Assembly: GCA_018296165.2 (NCBI GenBank) | Contig: JACKQL020000001.1 | Coordinates: forward strand, 2,480,001 to 2,544,000 | Source of the DNA: Termitomyces sp. T153 | Lineage: Eukaryota > Basidiomycota > Agaricomycetes > Agaricales > Lyophyllaceae | Length of the DNA: 64,000 nt | Direction of reading: 5' to 3' | Shown: positions 43,918 through 53,105 of the stretch, piece after piece | Position numbering within the stretch: position 1 is the stretch's first letter | Layout: every line of letters begins with the position of its first letter | Notes under the pieces: generated by a model | The model's input: only the letters and a program-made list of their open reading frames with translations | Told to the model about the DNA's origin: nothing | Databases searched by the model: none | Made by a program: the position numbers and the translations under genes

Positions 43918-45990
43918 ATGACACTTTCGAATGGTCTTGTATGCTTCACTAATTGCTTGATACCTCTTGAAGACGGCAGTCTCGTGGAACAAGACGTATG
44001 GTTTGACGAGAAGCGTGGGGTGATACTTGATGCACAGGTATGTAGATAACGAATTGCCATTGACTCTCATGAAATTGAAGTATTCCGAAGAAAACCTTCT
44101 TCTCCCGGCGCGAACGGCCTAGCCGAATTGTTGACTTACATGGAAATATCTTAAGGCAAGTGGGAATGTTTTCCTCGCCGCCTCACCTGAACCGGGTCTG
44201 CCTGACCTTATTATGTGCTCATTCTCTACGTCAATAGTCCCGGCTTCATTGATATCCAGCTCAATGGTGCCTATAATTTCGATTTCTCCATATATGAAAA
44301 CGATGAATCATATCGTGAGGGCATGAAGCTTGTAGCGGAACGTATCATAGAAACAGGCGTGACTTCGTGAGTGCTTCCTTGTACTCTCCCTCTTCCTCAT
44401 CGATTCGATGCTTGCTTTGTTAGGCTCTTACCGACGTTGATTGTGAGTTGCAATTGATACCTTCTCTCGATGTTATCTAATCTATAATCCACAGACTCAG
44501 GACAAGACCGTGTATCCCAAGATCCTAAGCCTCCTACAACCGTTCTCAACCCCGACGTCAGCAACTCTTCTTGGTTGGCACGCCGAAGGACCGTTCATCA
44601 ATCATGACAAACGAGGCGCGCACGCGCCTCCCTTCCTTCTGACTGCCCCTGAGGGGATAAAATCGTTTGAGGACATTTATGGTGAACGAAACCTGGCTGA
44701 GAACGAGGATTGGTTGATGGCTAGTGGTGGCCAGAATGCTGGTGTCAGGATGATAACCGCAGCGCCAGAAATTGAGGGTGTCATGAACGCGATCGGAGAA
44801 CTGGCGAAGAGAGGCATTGTCTTCTCCATTGGGCATAGGTAATTCTATCTTGCCTGTACAACGTGTCCTTTCTCTCATCCCATTCTATCTCTAGTGTAGC
44901 ATCGTCGGAGGTTGCTACCACCGCCGTTCGCTATGGCGCAGGCATTATCACTCATCTCTTCAACGCTATGCCCCAGCTCCACCACAGGGATCCTTCAATT
45001 ATCGGACTATTAGGTGCTTCGCCACATCTTTCTTCTCCACTTTCCCCTCTACCGCCTATTCCCCCTCAGAAATCACCCAAAGGCACCCCTAATGCTGGAT
45101 CTCCTAGCATTTACACTGACGTTCTCCACTCCTCGGAAGCTTTCGACAGCACGCTTACACCGCCTCTTTCACCATTCAGTCTCGCATCTCCTACGTCTAC
45201 GACACAGTCACTCAGTGGGGTCATCACGCCCCTCAAGGTGGGAAGAAGTGAGCTGCATCTTGACAAGGGCCAGGTTGCAGATATGGCTTTTGTTCGGCCA
45301 TTCTATGGGCTGATCGTCGATGGAGTACATTCACACCCTAACTCTGTCAGGGTGAGTGCTATATGTACCTGCTCTTGATCAAGTTTTCTGACAGTTTCTG
45401 ACTGCTAGCTTGCATATTCCGCGCACCCTGATGGGTGCGTTCTCATCACGGATGGTAAATAAGTCACCGTACGCGTTGTTTTTTTATTCCCTCATGTAGA
45501 GATGTACAGCACAGAAAATCCTTGACCCCAGTCTCCAAGACGGTGTCTACGAATGGCGTGATGGGCAACGTTTTGTGAAGGCAGGATACAAGCTCTACCT
45601 TGAAGGCACGAATACTCTCGCAGGAAGGTAAGCCTGATGGTCCTTCCTTGATACTGCCTGTTCGCGATGACAGTAATATCGTCTCTAACACTTAAATCTC
45701 TAGTGTCGTAACGTTAGATGCCTGTGTCCGCAATTTCTCACGATACACGGGGTGTTCTCTTGGTGAAGCCATCAAATGTGCAACCTATAATCCTGCAAAG
45801 TCGGCATCGCTTCTCTAATTCGTGAGACAGTTTGATTGATTCATGTACCACTACCAGGTGTCTTGGACTTGAAAACAGAAAAGGGACTCTTCGTCCGGGC
45901 GCTGATGCCGATTTTGTTGTACTTGATCGACGAGGGACTGTGCTCAGTACTTGGGTGAAAGGAAAGGAAGCATGGGTCAAAGCTACATGA
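43918..45990 (+). CDS. N-acetylglucosamine-6-phosphate deacetylase
   Basis: This metal-dependent amidohydrolase removes the acetyl group from GlcNAc-6-phosphate, a step in reuse of chitin-derived GlcNAc, probably in the cytosol. The start MTLSNGLVCFTNCLIPLEDG is followed by an intron, then SPGFIDIQLNGAYNFDFS, ERIIETGVTSLLPTLI, LGWHAEGPFINHDKRGAHA, VRMITAAPEIEGVMNAIGEL, GIVFSIGHSVASS and GAGIITHLFNAMPQLHHRDP. Then a roughly 85-residue Pro/Ser/Thr-rich insertion (45014-45290) interrupts the barrel before MAFVRPFYGLIVDGVHSHPN. AHPDGCVLITDA, LAGSVVTLDACVRNFSRYTG, GEAIKCATYNPAKCLGLE and RPGADADFVVLDRRGTV complete it to TGA 45988-45990. The His, Glu and Asp metal-site motifs (HAEGPF, GHS, HLFNAM, ITDA) are all present. 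The gene has many short introns. Confidence 0.92.
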
Positions 45991-47010
45991 ATATTACGCG
46001 ACACTATCGGATGATGGGACGATAGTATATTTAGAGCCCTTATCTTGACAACCAAATTCGTCTTCCAACGTCCTGACGTAACTTTACTCGACGGCAGCAA
46101 ATACTCAGAGTGAGCTACTCTGGCTTAGATACTCTGGGCAGTTTGATTGTACTTTTACATCACCGAGACTGTTCCAGAGTTAGACCCCTCTTTGACTTCC
46201 GTCTGTTTAGTTCAAGTTTAGCCTCATGCCAGGCTTGCCAAAGAGTACTCGCTCGTGTCAAATTAAGAACTTCCGTCTGTTTAGTCCAAGTTGAGCCTGA
46301 TGCCAGGCTTGCCAAAGAGTACTCGCTCGTGTCAAATTAAGAACTTCCGTCTGTTTAGTCCAAGTTTAGCTTGATGCCAGGCTTGCCAAAGAGTACTAGC
46401 TCGTGTAAAATTAACATAGTTATGACTTCCTCTATGAAGCGTCACATAATCGAGGGAGCCGATTCCAGGATAAGTACTCGCGATTTCAGAGCCATTGAAT
46501 TTGCACATCACCAGTATAAACAGATCGACTATCATATCTTTTATTAAGTAAGCTACCGCAGACCAGCGGCAAGGTGCAAGTTTTGTAGATCACTTTCTAT
46601 ACTTCTCTCAATATGTGATGCCTCATAGATGACGACTAGAAAGGTAAATAATACGTAATAACTCTGTTAATTTTACACGAACAGCCCTACGATTTGGCAA
46701 GACATTGGTTGTGAAAATGGCTGGTCAAGAAATATCATCACTCCTACTGGAGGACTAACTTGGTCAATTTCGTTCCGTTCCGTCCTCGTAATGTCTCGTT
46801 CCCACTTCGGGACAATTTTTTAATCCTATATGAATCTGATACATGATACTGTCATCACGGAATCCCCTACTGCGGGTTGCATCTTCTTAATTTAGGACAT
46901 GGGAATTTCCTTCAAAATGAGCAATTCATTCCTACCCCTGCGACTTCACTGGTACTCTGACCTGTCTTGTGGTGACAGCCAGAAGAGGTTTGCTCTTGAT
47001 CTCATAGACA
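45991..47010. other. Intergenic with 74-bp tandem repeat
   Basis: Apart from the tandem repeat at 46195-46416, no gene is supported. ORFs at 46110-46340, 46332-46535 (minus) and 46899-47180 cross the repeat or overlap the F-box gene in another frame. Confidence 0.5.
46195..46416. repeat. Three tandem copies of a 74-bp unit
   Basis: Units start at 46195, 46269 and 46343 with ACTTCCGTCTGTTTAGT, contain ATGCCAGGCTTGCCAAAG and end CTCGTGTCAAATTAAGA. The copies differ at only a few positions, the third most (ACTAGCTCGTGTAAAATTA). The high identity points to recent duplication. Confidence 0.92.
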
Positions 47011-47934
47011 ATGGCAACCATAACAGTGACAGAGAACCGACATGGACGATCTCGATTTCGATCATTCAGCCTAAAGGTATCCAACTCACCATTTTACCTC
47101 TTGCCAACCGAGATATTTCTCCTGATACTCGAGCACGCAATTTTACAATGCAAACCAATGGATCTGGCATTGGTCTCTAGAATCTTCCGTCGCGTACTTG
47201 ACGTCATTCTTTATCGCACCGTCGTGCTCGACTCCACAGAGACTCTCCAGCTTTTCCACCGGACAATCCAGTTAAAAAGCCCTACTTTTTTCGCTGATCA
47301 CGTCCTGAGGATCGTAGTGACCGACTACAACGTTGCCTCGCACCGTTATCTGAACGATATTATAGCAGCCTGTTCCGGCCTACGATCCTTGGTCATCCCA
47401 TCATACAAATGGTCCCAGAGATTCTTGACAGAGAGTCCTCCTCTTGATAAGAGCCTTCAGTCGATTACGTTGCGATCTTTTGATCCCTCGAACATCACCA
47501 ATCAACGCTCTTCGCGTCTGCCTGCGATGGGGTTTTCAAATTTGACCCACCTGCGCATCTGCGAGCCCGCAGATGTCTGGTGTTCGCCGACTACCATAGT
47601 CGAAGCGTTCGGCCCAATTCCACACCTCTCACATCTTCAATTTGCGCGCCGGGCTAACGCAAATCAGGGAAACGACGAAAGATTTGCGTTGAGCATCTCA
47701 AGCCTCCTTGCTACCCGCTCGAGTTTGAAAATGCTTGTTGTCAGCATTTTCCCTGCGGCGTTTCCTACTTTGAACGATGCACCTGTTCAAGAATCAGAAA
47801 TATGGCATTGGATGCGTGAGCTTTGCTGTTCAGACCGGAGATTGATTCTTGCTCCCGGCCGCTATGAAAAATGGAAAGATGGATGGGATGAAATCTGTGC
47901 TGTTCGCAGTCGCTGGCGTCCCATAGATTATTAA
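47011..47934 (+). CDS. F-box protein, single exon
   Basis: The 307-residue protein has an N-terminal F-box-like motif at about residues 28-70: PFYLLPTEIFLLILEHAI, then LALVSRIFRRVLDVILYRTV, which matches the LPxEIxxxILxxL...VSRxFRxL pattern used to bind Skp1 in SCF ubiquitin ligases. The remainder has loose leucine-rich spacing (DKSLQSITLRSFDPS, GFSNLTHLRICEPAD, IPHLSHLQFARRAN). It ends DGWDEICAVRSRWRPIDY. Such short F-box proteins are numerous and fast-evolving in Agaricomycetes. The substrate is unknown. The start is the ATG directly after a stop-rich leader. No intron is needed. Confidence 0.75.
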   Translation: MATITVTENRHGRSRFRSFSLKVSNSPFYLLPTEIFLLILEHAILQCKPMDLALVSRIFRRVLDVILYRTVVLDSTETLQLFHRTIQLKSPTFFADHVLRIVVTDYNVASHRYLNDIIAACSGLRSLVIPSYKWSQRFLTESPPLDKSLQSITLRSFDPSNITNQRSSRLPAMGFSNLTHLRICEPADVWCSPTTIVEAFGPIPHLSHLQFARRANANQGNDERFALSISSLLATRSSLKMLVVSIFPAAFPTLNDAPVQESEIWHWMRELCCSDRRLILAPGRYEKWKDGWDEICAVRSRWRPIDY

Positions 47935-48200
47935 CTACAAGTATCTCAAATGTTCCATAAGTTCTTTGATGTAGTTCCTCGAGTACACTGCAGATAGATC
48001 CTAGACGATAGATATCAACATCCCCATGTTAAGACTTACTTAAATCGCGATAAAAAAAACAGTACAACGTGGTTGTGTTTCGGTAATTCGTAGACGCGCA
48101 GCCATCGGGCCATCCACGAGCGAAGCGGTTACAACAAAATTGGGTTAGTCATTCATTATTAATTAAACCGAGTATCACTCTCTTAACACCAACTTTTCAA
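47935..48200. other. 3' flank of F-box gene
   Basis: AT-rich; nothing seen. Confidence 0.4.
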
Positions 48201-49377
48201 TCAACGTCAAAGATGTGCCACTAGTCAATAGATTCCCTCTAGATATTCTTTTGACAATTTTTATGGACATGCAACCAGGAAAATGACTGAGATATCAAAT
48301 ACTTCTGTTGGAGGGATAATGCTTGCGAGTCATCACCTCTGCTCTGGAGAATTATTGATCTGTACTCCAGATCCCTAGACGCCGTTTCCAGTTATCTGAA
48401 GCGGTCTCAGGGCTGTCTTGTAAAATTTCGAATTGATATTTGGTAGTCGGATCAAAATCCGGACCTTCATGAAGGTGCATATTATACTACATAACGAACA
48501 TGAAGACTGCTTGTGTTCACGTACCACAGGACCACTGCAAATGTGATCTTCCTGCGCATGAAAACCCTGACTGCGCCACTGCTTGAGCGTGTGCACATCA
48601 TGGACGATTATAGAGGTTGATCGGCATGGCTTGATATCAGACCAACCCACAGTTTCTCGTTGACGGGGCGCCCAGGCTTTTTGTAGTCCACACCAACAAC
48701 CTTGTAATCCACACCAATAACCTAAGACAACCTTCACCACTTGCAAATGTGACGGCTCTTCATCTTCACGTATCCAATTCTTTTTCATCGTTTGATATCC
48801 ATACCTACGTCCTTTCAGACCTCATGGCAGCCTTCCTTTTCTCTTACAACCCTTTCTATCCATGGATATTCCCTTGGGCACTGGACTGTGGAAAAGGTTA
48901 CTATGCCGAATCTCCCTTCCCTTTGGACTCAACAACGGAGACTCCTTTGCCACCACAATTCTTGACAGCTGTTGATTTAGGAAATCTGAATTCTCTCTGG
49001 TTTTAATGTCTACAGTATCAAGTTATCGAAATGGTTTACAACAGGCTTCTTCGACCTCCTTTTCCTTCTCTCATATCTGACCCTCCAAATTTTCGACTCT
49101 TGGCGTTTCCAACCATTGAGTTACTTCATCTAGCCTATTGCACTTTTACAAGACCTATACCGTCAAAAATTACAAAGGTGCTTGAGAAGCTGGTCACGCA
49201 ATGGTTGTCCGGGGCAGGCCTATTCCCAGAATTCTATTGGATTCGGTTTACTCGCCACTCTCACCACTGCAGACTCGATGCGGACACATACTTTATTAGA
49301 AAAGTTGTGCGCTTTGAAATGATCCGGCAAGGTTTCCTCCACATCCGGAGGATGTTGGTGGAGGTGTCGTACTGTTA
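48200..49377 (+). pseudogene. Decayed F-box gene
   Basis: Fragments of an F-box protein appear in changing frames. VNRFPLDILLTIFMDMQPGK is the F-box start and is followed at once by TGA. WRDNACESSPLLWRIIDLYS and YLKRSQGCLVKFRIDIW are the usual post-F-box block of Agaricomycete F-box proteins, followed by an in-frame TAG. LTAPLLERVHIMDDY, LANVTALHLHVSNSFSSFD and two longer open frames (48749-49006, 49031-49378) follow; the latter contains FPTIELLHLAYCTF and is leucine-rich. The section between F-box and WRD block is missing. Several stops and frame changes without splice signals indicate a pseudogene. It lies just downstream of an intact F-box gene but is a different subfamily. Confidence 0.6.
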
Positions 49378-50221
49378 GAAGATTTTTTTTCTTTCTTTAA
49401 TATGGGTTAGGAAGAATGCTCATACACGAACAGGTGCGCGACCCCCTGGCTTCGGAAGTCCGCTTTCTCAAACATTGTCAAATTTTTACTGACCAAACCC
49501 TCTGGGACTGATACGAATTGCTCCTCTTCACCGACCAGATCTCGGTCCATGGCCAATCCCTTCTATCCCCGCACCGCTTAGGGCGAACCAGAAGCAGCAC
49601 GGATCGACCGTATCCAGAATTCGAACCTGATAGACCCCTAAACACCTCGATTAAGAGTTAGTGGTAGAGTCATGTTTGTGACATATTCAACGAGAAACCA
49701 ACGTCATCGATGGGCATGTTCAAGGGAACCCAACAATCTGATAAAAACGAGGAGAAACCTCACGTTTACAACTACCTCACGGCAGCGGCGATGACTCTGG
49801 GGTTACGACAAGGACGTAACTACCACCTAGGAAAAGACTTCCCCGTCCCCGTTATAAAATCTTTTACATTGGTCCTAATAAAGTTTTGAACAACGAAACC
49901 CATAAGAATACATACATAGCATGCTATTGATACAAGAATTATTGATAAAGATGCCAACGGAAAGCAGAACATCGAAATGTTTGCCGCTTCAAGTCTAAAA
50001 AGGTATGCAGCGTAATGCGGTATGATCCAAGGCCATTGCGACACCTAAGATGATGTAGCGATGAGAGAGTAGCTCAGAGCCGAAGGATATGGAGTCATGG
50101 TGAAAGGAAGCGCTCAAATGGCGCTCTTTCAAGAAAGGAGTGGTTGGTCATATGCGGACCTTGGAGACGAGTCAGTATTCACCACCTGGTATCTGCCGAC
50201 CGTCATTACTGTCTTACCGTT
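49378..50221. other. Intergenic, no gene supported
   Basis: A tRNA-like T-arm (GGTTCGAATTC on minus near 49617) lacks a matching acceptor and D arm. The minus ORF at 49820-50044 is hydrophobic but has no start context or splice partners. Confidence 0.5.
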
Positions 50222-50555
50222 TTATAGACAATTGAATCGACAGATAGGTTCTGGTGAAGGATCGGCATTGGGCTCAGGTATAGGCTCCCGTGCGACGGGC
50301 AGTGTTCCCTCTAGTTCCCTACTTGCCAAAGCCAACTAGAGATCAGAGGTAAGTCGATGATCGCAAATGAAGGGTGTAAGGTACTCACAAGTGAATTCCT
50401 CGCTTCAACCTCGGTCGAAGGAGGGATTGGCGATGAGGACACTATTGTTACTACGAGGCGCACAGAAAGAATGCATCAAAGGGCAAGTCCAGGGAGAAGC
50501 GAGGCTGCTTACCATAAGCGAAGAACAAAACACCTGCAATAGCTTTGAGTTGCAT
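50222..50555 (-). CDS. Small secreted protein, 72 residues, three exons
   Basis: Not visible as a single ORF. Exon 1 begins at the ATG at 50555: MQLKAIAGVLFFAY, a short basic start and hydrophobic core, ending at a GTAAGC donor. Exon 2 gives VTIVSSSPIPPSTEV and EARNSL, ending at a GTGAGT donor. Exon 3 gives LALASRELEGTLPVAREPIP, EPNADPSPEPICRFNCL and TAA at 50222-50224. All three exons join in phase with standard donors and TAG acceptors. The N-terminus is a good signal peptide, with likely cleavage after VSS. The mature peptide is about 50 residues, rich in Pro and Glu, with two Cys close to the C-terminus. That is the profile of a small secreted protein, possibly an effector or a structural wall peptide. 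The family is unknown. Confidence 0.55.
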
Positions 50556-51352
50556 TGTATCGCGTGTGTATGACCCAGAGGACGTCAGTCAGTCAGGGGA
50601 GAACAATAAGGCTCGTAGGAGTTCCATTGTTCAGACGGTGATTTAAGTATACGTATGCAGTATACGCAGGCTATATAGACGACAAGGCGAAGCCCATAAA
50701 CGGATACTAAGAAAGTAACATCCTAAAATGGCAAGGACTCAAAGGCCGTTCCATAAAGATGGATACGCTTCTATTTCTTGGGTGCACATCGTATAAAGGT
50801 CTAGTGACATGCATAGACTTTGATAACCGCAGGAGGAAGGCGTTGCCAGGTCTCTCCAACGAAGTTCTTGACGTTGCGGAAGCAAAGACAAACGCATATC
50901 CTAATCGGGACATACAATCAACTTTGCATCTTTGTTCTACATTCAGCATATGTAGTCATTGTACTCATGCGTCAATCATTTTGGAAGTAATTTCCCGTGC
51001 CTGGCGCTGTTTGTTTTGATCCACAAGCTACTATGCGCCACCAAACCTGAAACTACATACAAACATCATGTTCTCCAACTTTTCATACAGATTTCCCCTC
51101 TTTTAAGGCTCCTGAAAGAAACTGGGACTGGGACACAAACACATATGCAGGTTTGGAACTAGAAACAACACTCCGGATCCGCAAAAATCACATAAGTAGA
51201 TGCCACAGTAGCAGTCTTACACTAGAATAAAGATAGAATACCCGGAAGAAGGGGTATGATCAGGAGTGTCATCGTATCGTAGGCTAAGTATGAAGCAAGT
51301 TCGTAAGAAAAAAGGAGCTCGGGTCAACATCACATGAATGCAACATCTCGTA
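50556..51352. other. Intergenic, no gene supported
   Basis: Upstream flank of the small secreted-protein gene and 3' flank of the cupredoxin-like gene. The opposing ORFs at 50707-50949 and 50759-51019 are shadows of each other. Confidence 0.5.
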
Positions 51353-52128
51353 TCACAAGGAAATGACAAGTGCGATGAATGTCAAGGCAAGAGCTATAAT
51401 GCCTCGGGCACTAATGTGTGTCGCGTCGTTGGTGGTAGTCGGTTTGGATCCAGTCGAGGTTGCTGTTGTAATGGCAGTAGCAGTTGAAAAGGCAGAACTG
51501 GAAGTGTGGGTTGTACCATTCAACCTTTCTGCGTTACGCTGTAGACCGAGTTTGATGTATCAGTATCACAAAAGGGGGCACACGATACACATACCTGAAA
51601 GCCATCGATAGTTTCTGTACTGGACTTGTTCAGGTTGATAGCACCAACACCGCCTTGAGCACAAGTAGTGAAATCGTAGAACCAGACGGTTTGGTTGGGA
51701 TTGTCGATGGTAACAGGAAGAGTCGTGATAGCCTGTTCTTTACCAGCATCCCTAAAACTGGAGTCGAAGCCATTGATAGCAATGTCGGTGTCGTGGATTG
51801 GCGTACAGGGAGCCGCGAATGTCGACTGGGTAGCTGTATGGTTGCCATTTGTGACTGTTGAGCAGACAGGGGTTAACATGATTGATAAAGACAATATTGA
51901 AAATCGTACAGTTGAAGAGCACGATATCACCCTTGTCTGCAACAACTACATTAGGCTGGAAAACGGTCGTGGCGTCATTGGTCGTATTCCCGCCAACGGT
52001 AATCACGATTGTTTTAGCAGACGCAGCAACGACTGCGGAAACCAACTACAAAGGTCCGTTTGATGTCCATCAGAGCTACAAAGGCTGAGGAAGCGTACCA
52101 TGAAGAGACCCAGTGTGAAGCTATGCAT
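51353..52128 (-). CDS. Cupredoxin-like secreted protein, probable GPI anchor
   Basis: The start at 52128 gives a signal peptide, MHSFTLGLFM spliced to LVSAVVAASAKTIVITVGG. A single plastocyanin-like domain follows: FQPNVVVADKGDIVLFNFTN, GNHTATQSTFAAPCTP, GFDSSFRDAGKEQAITTLPV, NPNQTVWFYDFTTCAQGGVG, AINLNKSSTETIDGF. A Ser/Thr-rich stretch (THTSSSAFSTATAITT) leads to a hydrophobic end, ARGIIALALTFIALVISL, typical of a GPI-attachment signal. Introns lie near 52088-52115, within the domain near 51850-51902, and near 51537-51593. The first His ligand is present, but the Cys-His-Met cluster expected after WFY is replaced (WFYDFTTCAQGGVGAIN). Copper binding is therefore doubtful. Such proteins are common on Agaricomycete cell surfaces. 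Confidence 0.82.
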
Positions 52129-53105
52129 GAGTGTAGGTGGGGTGGGGAAGAAACGCGACCAGTCTGAAAAACGTGCCATAAAGACTAAAGTAGGTAAAAG
52201 TCAATTAAGTGACGTAAACGAAGGAACTACAATACTTACAAAATTCTCAGTTTTCCATTGTGGGCAACGCAATGAAACCGGATCTAGTAAGTATTCACTG
52301 AAATTGGATACACCCCTTTCAATCTAGCAGGGTCAATGGTGCACAATTGACAGACGCCTTGGAGACGCCACGTCGCGTATCAAAAAGAAAATGGATCAAC
52401 GCTGGGACATCCAAACCTAGCATCGAGGAAGTGGGATATGAGTAAGTGCATTCAAGTTCGTTCGGAAGGAATGCAATTGTGTCGTCCATTCATGGTTTTA
52501 GGAGGGCCCAAATTTGACAAACAACGTGTTTATCATGGTGTTCGTCAACGAAGAACTACTTACATAAGAGTACTTCCCAGGAGTTCGCGCGATTTTTCGC
52601 TAGCGGGGTTTCAAACTGCTCTATCCCGGTTGCCGTTTTTCCACGACACAAGCAGTAATGGTTAGTTCCGAGTTCCGACTCCTCATAAACTACTGTACAA
52701 TCTCATATCTGATCTCCTCGGATCAGACGAGATCTTAAATTTAGAGCGGAGCACGAAAGGAGAGGAGGACCTCGGAATTACTCGTGTTCGGGGCTAGATC
52801 CGTCAAAATTTGTGAATTTTTGTGAGTAAGGATTTGGATGTCGCTTTGCAGGGGTACGAAATCTCCTGGGAGTTCGAATGAGAGTTCACTGGCTTTTTGG
52901 CAGTTCATCAGGCGATGCTTAATTACCTCAAAAATGTGAACTGAATGAAACTGAACGAAGAGTCCCCACCCTTATTTTCAACCTGCCCCGATCAAATTTG
53001 ATCGCCTATGTTGTTCCAATCGCAAAAATAAAGGTGACATCGACAAGGTACGAGCCGGAGTCATCAGCGTCCTCACCTCCCGGTCCACTTTCCTACGCAG
53101 GTGGA
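52129..53105. other. Intergenic, divergent promoter region
   Basis: 0.98 kb between the divergent cupredoxin-like and arrestin genes. ORFs at 52100-52327 and 52438-52665 have no signatures. The arrestin frame is open upstream of 53106 to about 52998. Confidence 0.5.

Noticed and set aside
49560..49680. tRNA-like sequence on minus (GGTTCGAATTC T-arm with an upstream ACTCTTAATC anticodon-like loop)
   Set aside because: I could not pair an acceptor stem or D arm around it, and spacing between arms is wrong. tRNAscan-SE would decide.
50097..50339. Plus ORF of 80 codons (MVKGSAQMALFQ...)
   Set aside because: It overlaps the last exon of the minus-strand small secreted-protein gene, which has better signals.
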